This document shows, in pieces, positions 24,990 through 34,512 of a stretch of DNA of 64,000 nucleotides; position 1 is the stretch's first letter; every line of letters begins with the position of its first letter. A program made the translations under genes and the position numbers. A model generated the notes under the pieces. The model saw only the letters and a list, made by a program, of their open reading frames with translations, had not been told where the DNA came from and did not search any database. The stretch is taken from contig NZ_OY781981.1 of NCBI RefSeq assembly GCF_963677565.1, positions 992,001-1,056,000 of the forward strand. Reading direction: 5' to 3'. The stretch comes from an uncultured Draconibacterium sp. (GTDB taxonomy: Bacteria; Bacteroidota; Bacteroidia; Bacteroidales; Prolixibacteraceae).

Positions 24990-27746
24990 TTATTTCACTA
25001 AAATCTTTTGTGTGGTACTGTTTCCGGCTTGTATAACCCGGATTAAATACACACCAGGAATATAATTCTGTACATCAATTTCAATCTTATTTTCACGCAA
25101 ATCAACACTTTGGTATTGCAGTGTGCCGGCAATTGAATATACCTGAACAGCAGAAATTGTTTTGGCAGATGATATCGTTAACCGGTTTGATACCGGGTTC
25201 GGATAAATCTGCAAATCACTCGTTGTGTTTTCAATTTCATCTATATCGGTAATTACACTTGGCTCTTCAAACTGCTGTGTTGAATAGAGGCGGTATTCGC
25301 CAGGAGCAAATGTAAATGTTTGGCTTGTACTCGTTACTTCAATAGAATCGCCACTAAAAAACTCATAGTACTTTCCTGTTTCCGGGAAGTTGATGTTTAT
25401 CTCATTTTCAACCACACCAAAGTTACCCAGGGCAATGGCATGGTTGCCGGCATTACCCGAGACAAACCATTTTGTTGCGCCCGAAAGATTATGGGTAAAA
25501 GTTTCCGGTGTAAACTCATCGTACTTTTGTTTCAACTCGTTAAGTTTTGCCATCACCTGAAACAAGTCTGTACGGTCGGTATTGTTCAGGTATTGCCAGT
25601 ACGGTGGTTTTTCCGCCAGGCGGCAGTCGTTACTTATCGATCCGTCGGTACAACGGTTTATCGATTGGTCGTAACCTCGTTCGCCAAATTGCCAGATCAT
25701 TTTGGGGCCGGGTAGCAACAAATGAAACAGTGCATTCAATTCAATTCGCTGCAATGCAGTTGTTTGGTTTTTTATGTTGTAATCGCCGCTCGATAGGCCC
25801 GAGTTTTTTATCGTGTACATAATCCGCTCTTCATCGTGGCTTTCAGGATACGAAACCAGGTTGGGTTGGTCCCAGCCTCTTTCCGAGTACAATGCCCAAC
25901 TAAGGTCGGAGCTTCCCGTTTGCCCTGCGGCGGCATTCAGGTAGCTGCCATGCATATTTCCCCAAAGCAGAATACCGTGGTTGGCCAGTTCTGTTTCTTC
26001 CGAGTTTTCAGCAAGGTGCTCAAAAATTACCAATGCATCCGGATTTCGTTTCCAAATTTCGTCGCTCATTCGTTTAAGATTGGCAATACGATCGGCATCG
26101 TAATCGCTGCCCCAGCTTGATGGTCCGTAAGGTGTATTCGAGAAACCTTTTGTAAAATCGAAACGGAAACCATCAACTTTATATTCATTCATCCAGAAAG
26201 CCGACACACTGTCAACCAATTCGCGTGTTGCTGCACTTTCGTGGTTAAAATCGTACCCCCATTGCGCACTTGTATTCTGGAAGTTGCTAACCTCGTTATA
26301 CCATGGATTATCGGCAGCAGGTCGGTTGTTCGCACTGTTCCAATACATTTGCACAAACGGACTTTGACCATAACTGTGGTTTAAAACCATGTCTATTACC
26401 ACTGCAATACCTCGTTGGTGGCACTCGTCAATCAGTTCTTTTAATTTTTCTTTTGGCCCGTAATATTTATCGGGTGCAAAGTAAAACGACGGATTATATC
26501 CCCAGCTGCTGTTTCCTTCAAATTCGTTCACCGGCATCAATTCCAGCACATTTATGCGCAGGTCTTCAAGGTAATCCAGTTGATCGATTACAGCCTGGTA
26601 GGTGTGTTCAGTCATAAAATCGCGGACAAGTAGCTCGTAAATTACCAGCTTCTCTTTCTCTGGAATATCAAAATTCTCAACTTGCCAATTGTATTCCGAT
26701 TGTGCTGTTTGCAAAACAGAAACAATGCCTTCGGTTTTACCTTCAGGATAAGCTTTCAGGTTGGGGTAAGTAGCTTCATCAATGTAGCTGTCGCTCCAGG
26801 GATCTAATATTTTTTCGGTGTAGGGGTCGGCAATTCTAATATTTCCGTCGATAAGGTATTGATAAGCGTACTCTTTTCCGGCTTCCAATCCATCCAGTTC
26901 GAGCCAGAAATAGTCGCCATCTTTTTTCATCAGAAAATCGTTTGAGAGTTGCCAGTTGTTAAAGTCGCCGGTAACATAAACCGATTCTTTTAGTGGTGCC
27001 CAAAGAACAAGGGCAGCCGAAGTTTCGGAGGTGTAGTTAATTCCTTTTTTGTAGACTGCCGGTTTTGGTTCTTCAATTACTTCTCCTCGGATAATGATCT
27101 CTGCCGAATCGCGAACCGTGGTATCAGTTGTTGCTTCGGCAATTAAAAGGTAGGTGCCGCTTTCAGTAAAAGTATGTGTTGTGGCAAGGTTTGTGCCGGT
27201 AGTTTCATTGAGAAGCGTTTCTCCCAGATACAGTTTTAGTGCTGCTTCCTCTGATGCAGTTGCCGAAACAGTTACTTCTTCGTTTATCGTGAAGATGTCA
27301 TTATTGTTGGGCTCGTTTAATGTAACAGCAAGTCCTTCATTGTACACGCTTACAAACAGGTCGGCAGTTTGATTTGAAGCGTCTGCCGTGCGAAAAACAA
27401 AGCAGAGTTCGGTTACGTTGTCACCTGTTTCAACATTGTAAAATGTGTTGATGTCTGGTGTAATTTCCAATTCATAAATACCGTCACCTACATAGGTAAG
27501 TTGGGGTTGAGTTTCGTTGTTACCCCACGATTCAATAACGTATTGCCAGCGGTTATCGTCGATTGTTACACCGGTGTGAGCGTATAAATCGCCGGTGTAA
27601 TAACCAAGTCCACTTGCTTCGGCCGAGTTAAAAGTAATAGTAACTGCTTTACTGGCCACCGGAAGTTCAGGATCAGTTGTGATTTGCGCCAGGCTAATTT
27701 GTGCAAAACAAACCAGGCTTATCAGGAATATAAACGGCTTTAACAT
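24990..27746 (-). CDS. T9SS-exported GH13 alpha-amylase family protein with CBM48-like and type A sorting domains
   Basis: A 918-residue protein with a signal peptide (1-20, ISLAQ). Two N-terminal beta modules (22-135 and 138-220) and a CBM48/E-set-like domain (about 229-330, LVLWAPLKESVYVTGDFNNW) precede a GH13 barrel (about 365-740). The catalytic triad is visible: Asp530 in DGFRFD, Glu576 in VIFEHLAE, Asp638 in ESHDEER; VLNHS is conserved region I. The C-terminal 75 residues (LQIYPNPVSNRLTI to KILVK) are a T9SS type A sorting domain, so it is exported to the surface or medium. It lies downstream of SusE on the same strand and probably makes the first cut in starch or related alpha-glucan. 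Exact specificity (amylase or pullulanase-like) is not settled by sequence reading. Confidence 0.92.
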   Translation of the reverse strand: MLKPFIFLISLVCFAQISLAQITTDPELPVASKAVTITFNSAEASGLGYYTGDLYAHTGVTIDDNRWQYVIESWGNNETQPQLTYVGDGIYELEITPDINTFYNVETGDNVTELCFVFRTADASNQTADLFVSVYNEGLAVTLNEPNNNDIFTINEEVTVSATASEEAALKLYLGETLLNETTGTNLATTHTFTESGTYLLIAEATTDTTVRDSAEIIIRGEVIEEPKPAVYKKGINYTSETSAALVLWAPLKESVYVTGDFNNWQLSNDFLMKKDGDYFWLELDGLEAGKEYAYQYLIDGNIRIADPYTEKILDPWSDSYIDEATYPNLKAYPEGKTEGIVSVLQTAQSEYNWQVENFDIPEKEKLVIYELLVRDFMTEHTYQAVIDQLDYLEDLRINVLELMPVNEFEGNSSWGYNPSFYFAPDKYYGPKEKLKELIDECHQRGIAVVIDMVLNHSYGQSPFVQMYWNSANNRPAADNPWYNEVSNFQNTSAQWGYDFNHESAATRELVDSVSAFWMNEYKVDGFRFDFTKGFSNTPYGPSSWGSDYDADRIANLKRMSDEIWKRNPDALVIFEHLAENSEETELANHGILLWGNMHGSYLNAAAGQTGSSDLSWALYSERGWDQPNLVSYPESHDEERIMYTIKNSGLSSGDYNIKNQTTALQRIELNALFHLLLPGPKMIWQFGERGYDQSINRCTDGSISNDCRLAEKPPYWQYLNNTDRTDLFQVMAKLNELKQKYDEFTPETFTHNLSGATKWFVSGNAGNHAIALGNFGVVENEININFPETGKYYEFFSGDSIEVTSTSQTFTFAPGEYRLYSTQQFEEPSVITDIDEIENTTSDLQIYPNPVSNRLTISSAKTISAVQVYSIAGTLQYQSVDLRENKIEIDVQNYIPGVYLIRVIQAGNSTTQKILVK

Positions 27747-27762
27747 TGTTTCTGCTTTTATA

Positions 27763-27801
27763 TAAAAAAACAGGTAGTGCCAATTAAAAGCACTACCTGT
27801 T
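27763..27801 (-). terminator. Terminator/attenuator between susE and the downstream GH13 gene
   Basis: A perfect 12-bp stem, AACAGGTAGTGC with GCACTACCTGTT (27769-27780 and 27790-27801), is followed on the minus strand by T7. It ends 17 bp before the GH13 ATG, inside the apparent operon. With no separate promoter seen, read-through would set a lower GH13 level than susCDE. Confidence 0.88.
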
Positions 27802-27817
27802 ATATTATTGATTACAG

Positions 27818-28939
27818 TTATTGTGCTGTAATTTTATACGTATATTCTGAGAAGTCAATCTCAATTTTATAAGTACCAGCCGATGCTGGTTCCGGAATTT
27901 CTGCCGGATCAGGATCAGCGTCACCGGAACGGTAAGCAAGTTTTCCTAACAAGCTGTTTCCGTTGCCGTCAGATCCCCATTGAGGAGCCCATGCACCACT
28001 GTTGGTAGCCATAATTTTCATTCCTCCGTTACCAACTGAAAGATCGGTAACCAATGAGTATTTACCAACACCGTCTTTTGTAAATGGAATTCCGTTTGCA
28101 GGATCCCAGCCAACAGTTGTGGCACCACCTACAAGGTAAATTTCATCCGGGATAGGATATACAGCGTAGGTAAGGTTGGTAATGTCTACATCAATACGAT
28201 AGTCGCCTTCAACTGAAGGAGATGGAATAGAAGCCGGGTCGTCATCATCCTCTGTTGGGCGATAAGCCAAAGTACCACTATATGCGTCACCTGTTCCGTC
28301 AGATCCCCACATTGGTGCCCACTGACCCTGAGTTTTAATGAACTTCAGCCATGCATCAGGTACTAAGTGTGCTGCAATTCCGTATTTGCCACTCGACATG
28401 TACGGTGCTTCCAGTGTGGTGTTATTATCCCACCCTGCATCGGTTGCATCTCCTAATAAGTAAATAGGAGGCAGTTTCACAGAATAAGTAATTACGTTAA
28501 AATCGAATGCTTCCGATGGTAATGCATCAGCATAATCGCTAACCGACGCTTCAACTCTGATTTCAAGCGGAGTTTCTACACCCGTTGGATATTCCATCGA
28601 TGTCAAAAGTGAATTTAATTCGCCAACAGTTAGTTCGTAATCCATATTAGCGGATGAAACAATATTGGTTGAGCTGGCAAAATCGTTACCTGCATCGTCA
28701 ATTTTTAGCGAATAAGAAATTGCTGCCTGGAAACCAAAGTCTGCTTCTGTCCATTCGAACGAGAATAACACGTCATCGGCTTCTTCCTCCGTAAGCAGGT
28801 AAGTGCCACCGGCAGCCTCTGATGCGGTAAGAACCGGGCTGTTTCCGTAGTCAATCACCGGGTCGAATTTCTCGTCTTCGCAAGAAACAAACACCAGCAA
28901 AACAGCCAGAATACTTAATATATAATTTATCTTTTTCAT
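27818..28939 (-). CDS. susE: SusE/SusF-like outer-membrane starch-binding lipoprotein
   Basis: From the ATG at 28939 (373 residues; a TTG six codons upstream is disfavoured) the protein starts MKKINYILSILAVLLVFVSC, a lipoprotein signal with Cys20 followed by acidic residues, typical for surface export in Bacteroidota. Residues 30-165 are a SusE-type N-terminal Ig-like domain (SPVLTASEAAGG, FSFEWTEADFG). Two carbohydrate-binding modules follow, about 166-265 and 268-373, sharing IYLLGDAT/IYLVGGAT, a GWD segment, KF/KI, WAPxWGSDG and a Y-x-[VI]-x-x-[DN]-[IF] strand. SusE/F proteins bind starch at the cell surface and pace its uptake. It lies 22 bp after SusD and is followed by a terminator before the GH13 gene. 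Confidence 0.92.
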   Translation of the reverse strand: MKKINYILSILAVLLVFVSCEDEKFDPVIDYGNSPVLTASEAAGGTYLLTEEEADDVLFSFEWTEADFGFQAAISYSLKIDDAGNDFASSTNIVSSANMDYELTVGELNSLLTSMEYPTGVETPLEIRVEASVSDYADALPSEAFDFNVITYSVKLPPIYLLGDATDAGWDNNTTLEAPYMSSGKYGIAAHLVPDAWLKFIKTQGQWAPMWGSDGTGDAYSGTLAYRPTEDDDDPASIPSPSVEGDYRIDVDITNLTYAVYPIPDEIYLVGGATTVGWDPANGIPFTKDGVGKYSLVTDLSVGNGGMKIMATNSGAWAPQWGSDGNGNSLLGKLAYRSGDADPDPAEIPEPASAGTYKIEIDFSEYTYKITAQ

Positions 28940-28961
28940 GTTCTTTAATTTTTGCAAGTGA

Positions 28962-31172
28962 TTAATATCCTGAGTTTTGAATTAAGTTTGGATTGGCACT
29001 TACATCTGAAGAAGGAAGTGGATAAATGTTGTATTTGTCGTCAACTCCAATACCTTCTTTAACAGCTCCTTTCCATGCCCAGACGTAGTTTGAACCGGTA
29101 AATATGCCAAAACGAATCAGGTCGGTTCTGCGGTGTCCTTCCCAGTACAATTCACGTGCACGTTCATCTAAAATGAAGTCGAGTGTAAGATCGTCTTCTG
29201 TCATATTTCCAAAGTCGTCGCCATAAGCTCTTTCGCGAAGTGCGTTAACATATGATAGTGCAGTACTCATGCTACCACCACCACCACGCAATACTGCTTC
29301 AGCATACATCAGGTAAGCATCTGCCAAACGGAACATTGGGAAATCAGTATCAGGATGTGTTAAATCGGCACCAGTTACACCTGTTGAAGTAACGTTACGC
29401 CATTTTGTAATGGCATATCCATTTGTGAACTCGAAAAGATCATCAATCTCCAGAGTTTGTCCGTCAGTGTAGAACAATGCACGACCATCAGAGCTGAATT
29501 TCTCAACGGTGTAAGTATAATCCGGAGATTCCAGTTTCATGGTAATTTTGTAGCTTCCGCCTTCCGCAATTGCAATGTTGTCGGCACCTGCTTCAAGAAT
29601 ACCGTCGGCACCCGCATCGCCATAGTTCAAATCCCAATCATCGTTGGCGCGGAATTTAATTTCTCCTGCTGCCAGGTCGATTTCTGCAATCCATGTTTTG
29701 CTGTCGGCATCAAATTCCATGTTTTGGTCTGAAACCCAACCACCGGCAGTTGCCGAACCAATTATACCCCAGTCGGTTTTGGTAATTGAATAAGTTAGGT
29801 CGGCAGTATTTACATTCATTTTGTAATATCCGGCTTCGGTTACCGAAAGGTTTGGACCATTTGCTTCTAAAACACCATCGGTACCACCCCAGTTTACATC
29901 CCAGTTAGGTCCGGCAGTGAATTTAAACTCACCTGCATCAGCAAAATATATGTAACCTTCGTAGTTATCATCAGAGTTAACTGAGCCTAATGTTGGTGCT
30001 ACATCCGGCGACCAGTCGCCATCACTGTAACCTGAACCACTCTGGTATCCACCGGGTACAAAAATAACCGGATAATCAGCAGTTGCATTTGCACTTTTCA
30101 GTTTTGGAGCTAAAGTCTCCAAATCAAGGAATTTGCCAACAAACTCTTTAGTAGTTCTTAAACCACTCCATCCTCCATCAATACCAAATTCTGCAGGATC
30201 CATTGTTCCTCCAACAGGTGCGTGAACAAGGAAAGTTGTTCCACCCCAGGTACGAATGTTAGTTCCATCCTGAATAACAGGGAAAATGGTTTCGCTTGAT
30301 GTATGGTTATCGGCCAGGAACATGTGTGTATATTCCGGATCGAGTGAATAACCTGCGTTAATTACTTTTTCTGAGTATTCAAGTGCATCGCTGTATCTTG
30401 CTGATCCGGTGTACACTTCGGCATTCAAATACATTTTTGCCAAAACCATCCAAACAGTTGCCTGGTCGGCTCTTCCGTATTCTGCACCTCCCGGTGCTGA
30501 AAGTTCATTTTCAACAGCCAATAACTCCGATTCAACATAGTTGAACAGGTCAGTTCTTGAAATCTGCTCAGGGAAAAATGCTCCAACGTTGTCTTCTTCA
30601 GTAACAAACGGTACACTGCCAAATAAGTCAACAGCGTGGTAGTAACTTAAAGCACGCAGGAAACGGGCTTCTGCACGGTATAATTCAATGTCGGTACGGA
30701 TAGCACCATCGATTCCGCGTCCGTCCAGTTTATCGGCAGTTGTTTCGCGAATAAACTCGTTACACAACGAGACCTGATAGAAAATACGGTAATACAGGTT
30801 GGTAATAAAACCGTCGTCGGCCGACCAATCTATATCGTGGAAGTCACGCAATGTAGCATCGTTCCAACCAATAACTGCTTCATCGGTTGGAAGCTCCTGT
30901 GCATACCAGTATGCACGCAGGTATTGACCGAAACCTTCATCCAAACCACTAAGGTCGTTGTTTCCGCTTGGTCCTTGCTGGCCACTTACTGCCAAACCTG
31001 CATAAAGTTTCGCCAAAACATTGATGTAATTGTTCGGATTTTCATAAACGCTCTCCGAAGTAACCACATCTTCATCGATCGGCACAGTGTCCAAATCGTT
31101 GGTACATGATGTAATTGCAAGCAACGCTGCAAGTACTATTATGCTTAAATATTTAAATTTCTTTATTATCAT
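28962..31172 (-). CDS. susD: SusD/RagB family lipoprotein with inserted SusE/F-like modules
   Basis: A 736-residue lipoprotein (Cys23 in LLAITSC). Residues 30-360 and 560-736 match SusD/RagB: RAEARFLRALSYYHAVDLFG, ADQATVWMVLAKMYLNAEVY, FPMFRLADAYLMYAEA, ALSYVNALRERAYG, LDERARELYWEGHRRTDLIR, and an ending NIYPLPSSDVSANPNL. That is the TPR-rich solute-binding fold that caps SusC. Between about 361 and 558 two extra beta modules are inserted, sharing GDAGADGILEAG/GGTDGVLEANG, FKF/IKF, WDVNWG/WDLNYG and Y-[SY]-[IV]. They resemble SusE/F starch-binding modules. Ordinary SusD proteins are about 520-580 residues, so this one is enlarged by about 200. It lies 20 bp after susC and 22 bp before susE. 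Confidence 0.92.
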   Translation of the reverse strand: MIIKKFKYLSIIVLAALLAITSCTNDLDTVPIDEDVVTSESVYENPNNYINVLAKLYAGLAVSGQQGPSGNNDLSGLDEGFGQYLRAYWYAQELPTDEAVIGWNDATLRDFHDIDWSADDGFITNLYYRIFYQVSLCNEFIRETTADKLDGRGIDGAIRTDIELYRAEARFLRALSYYHAVDLFGSVPFVTEEDNVGAFFPEQISRTDLFNYVESELLAVENELSAPGGAEYGRADQATVWMVLAKMYLNAEVYTGSARYSDALEYSEKVINAGYSLDPEYTHMFLADNHTSSETIFPVIQDGTNIRTWGGTTFLVHAPVGGTMDPAEFGIDGGWSGLRTTKEFVGKFLDLETLAPKLKSANATADYPVIFVPGGYQSGSGYSDGDWSPDVAPTLGSVNSDDNYEGYIYFADAGEFKFTAGPNWDVNWGGTDGVLEANGPNLSVTEAGYYKMNVNTADLTYSITKTDWGIIGSATAGGWVSDQNMEFDADSKTWIAEIDLAAGEIKFRANDDWDLNYGDAGADGILEAGADNIAIAEGGSYKITMKLESPDYTYTVEKFSSDGRALFYTDGQTLEIDDLFEFTNGYAITKWRNVTSTGVTGADLTHPDTDFPMFRLADAYLMYAEAVLRGGGGSMSTALSYVNALRERAYGDDFGNMTEDDLTLDFILDERARELYWEGHRRTDLIRFGIFTGSNYVWAWKGAVKEGIGVDDKYNIYPLPSSDVSANPNLIQNSGY

Positions 31173-31191
31173 GGTTATCAGTTTTTAGAGA

Positions 31192-34161
31192 TTAATAATC
31201 AATGCTTAAGCCCATCATAAACACGCGTGGGCGTGGATAAATGTTGTTGTCAATTCCATTACCAACCTCTGGATCAAGACCTTCGTAATCTGAAATCACA
31301 AATACGTTTTGAACCGTACCGTATAAACGAAGACTCATTTTGTCGTCATTCAGATTTTTAAATGTGTGTCCCAGCGAAATGTTATCCATGCGCAGGAACG
31401 ACGCATTTTTCACATAGTAATCAGAAAAATATTCAGGATTTTCAAATCCTGTTGTTAAAGCATTGCTGTTTACGTTTAACAGGTAGTTTGATGACCAGTA
31501 CAAGTTGTTCAACGAACCGCTCGACGACCAAACATTGTTGTAAACATAGTTGCCAAGGCTTATTCTTCCGGCAAAACCAAAGTCCCAGTTTTTCCAGTAA
31601 ACTTTCGAGTTGAAACCCATAAACCAGTCCGGAGCCGATTTTTCGTAACGGTACTTGTCCTCACTATTAATCTGTCCGTCTCCGTTTCTGTCAACGTAAA
31701 GTCCCTGGATCGGTTTTCCGTTATCGTCGTATACTTGCTCGTATACAAAGAACGAGTTAGCCGGATAACCAACCGAGTGAATCTGAATATTGTTACCCAC
31801 AGCACCCGAAATACCTCCGGTTTCTACACCCGGGTAGTCTTCCAACGACATTTGCGTTGCAGTAAGTTTGGTAATTTCGTTTTCGTTGTAGGTAGCATTA
31901 AATCCAACTTCCCACGAAAGGTCTTGTTTCGAAATAATACGACCTAAAATAGAGAACTCAAAACCACGGTTTTCAAGGTCTCCCACGTTGGTTAACAACA
32001 TATTGGTAAGGTTGGTACCTGCAGGAACCGGAATAAAGTTAAGCAAGTCGTCGGTAACACGTTTGTAAACATCTAATGTACCGGTTATGCGGTCGTTCAT
32101 AAAACCGTAATCTAAACCAATATTGTAGGTTGTGGTTTCCTCCCACTTAATCTCAGAATCGTAACCTTCTGGGCGAATAGTTGTGTAATACTGATCGCCA
32201 AACTGGTATTGTGCATTTTCCTGACCGTATGTATAACGGGCCAAATATGGGTAATCGCCACTACCAATGTTTTGCTGACCTGTAATACCGTATCCTAAAC
32301 GGAGTTTAAGATCAGAAACAACATTGCTGTTTTTCAGGAATTCTTCTTCCTTAATTCTCCAGGCAAAAGCTGCCGATGGGAATGTACCCCAGCGTGTATC
32401 AGGCGAGAAACGTGAAGTTCCGTCCTGACGAACAGTCAAGGTAAGCAGGTATCTGTCTTTCAAGGTGTAGTTTAAACGACCAAAGAATGAAACCAGGTAA
32501 TATTCAGTTGGGTCCCAGTTCTCAGGATTGATAACCTCGTTGGTAATACCACTTCGTGCAAAGTTATAGCTTTCGCTCCAGAAATGCTGCCACGAGTAAC
32601 CACCCATTACACTGAGTCGGCTTGCAATTGATTCCAGATCTTTGTCGTAAGTCAGATAGAAATCAAGCAATTTGTTTTTCTTTTCCTGTGTGTATTCGCT
32701 GTAATAACCACCGCCGTTTCCAATTGTCCACGGAGCATCGTCATCGTCGATGGTTGTACCTTCAGAATCTGTGTATTCGTATCCTAGGTTAAGGGTGGCT
32801 TTCAAATCAGGAAGGAAATGGAAATTATAATCGAATTGTGCATTACTCACTGCTCTTTTTGCAGTAGAAGTATCATCATGCATCATAATAAGAGCAAGCG
32901 GGTTGGTTGGTGCCAGCGTATTTGGATTTCCGTTGCCCTGCAACCAGGTGTAGAAACCACCGTATCTGTCGCTTCCAACGTAAATCGGCTGGGTTGGGTC
33001 GAAACTGACTGCTGTTCCGATGGCGCCCTGATTAGAGAAATTGTTGTCGATCAACATTCCTTTAAAATTCAGGTTCATTTTCAAATGATCGTCGAAAAAG
33101 CTTGGGTTAAAACCAACAGTACCTGTCCAGCGTTCCATGCTCGATTTTTTCAAAATTCCGTTTTGGTCTGAATAACCAATCGAAGCACGGAAAGGCATTT
33201 CTTTAATATTACCAGTAACACTGAAGTTGTGGTCGTGGCTAACTGCCGGATCAAAAACAACGTCTTGCCAGTCGGTATCTGAATTACCAAGCAAGCTGGC
33301 TGCATTTGACCCCGCGCCATTCTCGTCGATAATTGTTTGTCTGAAATCGTCGGTTGACAATATATCAACTTTACCCGACGGTGTGCTGTATGAACTAAAG
33401 CCGTTGTAACTTAGTTTAAGGCCTGCACCTTTACGACCTTTTTTAGTGGTAATAAGTATAACACCGTTCGATGCACGCGAACCATAAATGGCAGTTGCTG
33501 ATGCATCTTTCAGAACGGTCATAGTTTCAATATCGCTTGGGTGGATCATGTTCAACGGGTTTCTCATACCGTTAACTCCATCACTCGACATTGGAACACC
33601 GTCAATTACAATTAACGGATCGTTACTTGCCGAAAGTGAAGAACCACCGCGAATACGGATTGTCGATCCTTCTCCCGGAGCACCGCCGCTGTTGGTAATT
33701 TGTACACCGGCAATTTTACCGGTAACCAGTTCTTGTGCCGAAGTAATTGCTCCCTGGTTAAAATCCTCAGAACTAACAGCCGATACCGAACCCGTAGCAT
33801 CTTCTTTTTTAACCTGACCATAACCAATTACAACAACCTCGTCGAGATTTTCCATCGACTGTTCCAGTTGAATGTTTAGTTGGTTGGAAGCACTAATTGC
33901 AACTTCTTGCGGATTATAACCAATGTATGAAAAGATCAGTGTTTGTCCTTCCTCAACATCCATGCTATAATTTCCGTCAAAATCTGTAATTGTTCCTTGC
34001 GTAGTTCCTTTAACTACAATGGTAACACCAGGTAAAGGCTCGCCGTTGCCGGCATCGCTAACATTACCTGTAACTGTTTTTACCTGCGCATAACTAAGAC
34101 TAAAACTTAGCATGGCAACCAAAAACAAGACTACTTTAAGGTTTTTACGAATAATCCTCAT
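31192..34161 (-). CDS. susC: SusC/RagA family TonB-linked outer-membrane transporter
   Basis: A 989-residue receptor: signal peptide (1-25, LSYAQ); CarboxypepD-regulatory beta domain (about 28-105, VTGNVSDAGNGEPLPGVTIV); LDEVVVIGYGQVKKEDATGS as the SusC/RagA TonB-box region; plug with IRIRGGSSLSASNDPLIVID and ILITTKKGRKGAG; and a barrel ending RPRVFMMGLSIDY. SusC transporters import oligosaccharides through the outer membrane with SusD as a lid. The gene leads the leftward arm (susC-susD-susE-GH13), which points to maltooligosaccharide uptake. A LacI-type operator lies 174 bp upstream. The length of about 990 residues is usual for the family. Confidence 0.95.
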   Translation of the reverse strand: MRIIRKNLKVVLFLVAMLSFSLSYAQVKTVTGNVSDAGNGEPLPGVTIVVKGTTQGTITDFDGNYSMDVEEGQTLIFSYIGYNPQEVAISASNQLNIQLEQSMENLDEVVVIGYGQVKKEDATGSVSAVSSEDFNQGAITSAQELVTGKIAGVQITNSGGAPGEGSTIRIRGGSSLSASNDPLIVIDGVPMSSDGVNGMRNPLNMIHPSDIETMTVLKDASATAIYGSRASNGVILITTKKGRKGAGLKLSYNGFSSYSTPSGKVDILSTDDFRQTIIDENGAGSNAASLLGNSDTDWQDVVFDPAVSHDHNFSVTGNIKEMPFRASIGYSDQNGILKKSSMERWTGTVGFNPSFFDDHLKMNLNFKGMLIDNNFSNQGAIGTAVSFDPTQPIYVGSDRYGGFYTWLQGNGNPNTLAPTNPLALIMMHDDTSTAKRAVSNAQFDYNFHFLPDLKATLNLGYEYTDSEGTTIDDDDAPWTIGNGGGYYSEYTQEKKNKLLDFYLTYDKDLESIASRLSVMGGYSWQHFWSESYNFARSGITNEVINPENWDPTEYYLVSFFGRLNYTLKDRYLLTLTVRQDGTSRFSPDTRWGTFPSAAFAWRIKEEEFLKNSNVVSDLKLRLGYGITGQQNIGSGDYPYLARYTYGQENAQYQFGDQYYTTIRPEGYDSEIKWEETTTYNIGLDYGFMNDRITGTLDVYKRVTDDLLNFIPVPAGTNLTNMLLTNVGDLENRGFEFSILGRIISKQDLSWEVGFNATYNENEITKLTATQMSLEDYPGVETGGISGAVGNNIQIHSVGYPANSFFVYEQVYDDNGKPIQGLYVDRNGDGQINSEDKYRYEKSAPDWFMGFNSKVYWKNWDFGFAGRISLGNYVYNNVWSSSGSLNNLYWSSNYLLNVNSNALTTGFENPEYFSDYYVKNASFLRMDNISLGHTFKNLNDDKMSLRLYGTVQNVFVISDYEGLDPEVGNGIDNNIYPRPRVFMMGLSIDY

Positions 34162-34334
34162 TTTACATGTTATTAGTTTATGAATTTTTCTGTTTGTTAA
34201 ATTCTCTTTAACTCATTTTAATAGGCAATAAATCAATTCGTTACAGAGACTTCGTGTTCAACAAATACTAAAATTCTATAGCGAATGTATAATAAATGTT
34301 AATAAAAGATTACGTTTTTTAACACAGTGGATTC

Positions 34335-34360
34335 CGCAAACGTTTGCGATGTCGTTTGCG
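34335..34360. promoter_or_regulatory. LacI-type operator between susC and the lacI-family gene
   Basis: CGCAAACGTTTGCG (34335-34348) is a perfect 14-bp palindrome with the central CG typical of LacI-family operators. A second half-site CGTTTGCG is at 34353-34360, 12 bp after the first copy of that octamer. The site lies in the divergent region, 174 bp from susC and 165 bp from the regulator ATG. A near copy is upstream of the MFS gene. Confidence 0.85.
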
Positions 34361-34440
34361 CCCAATATGTTATAAAACAGGTGGTTAGTGGTTGGTCGAT
34401 TAAACCATTAGAATATATATGTAGATTTAGGGTAAATGCT

Positions 34441-34448
34441 TACATTTG
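34441..34448 (+). promoter_or_regulatory. -7 box for the lacI-family gene
   Basis: TACATTTG matches TAnnTTTG, 64 bp before the ATG at 34513. The operator palindrome lies about 95 bp upstream of it. A -33 TTG at the correct spacing was not found. Confidence 0.5.
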
Positions 34449-34512
34449 TGTAAAGCCTTGTACCGAGGAATTGGAAGAATCATTAATCAACAATAGGGAG
34501 AATTAGAGGAAG

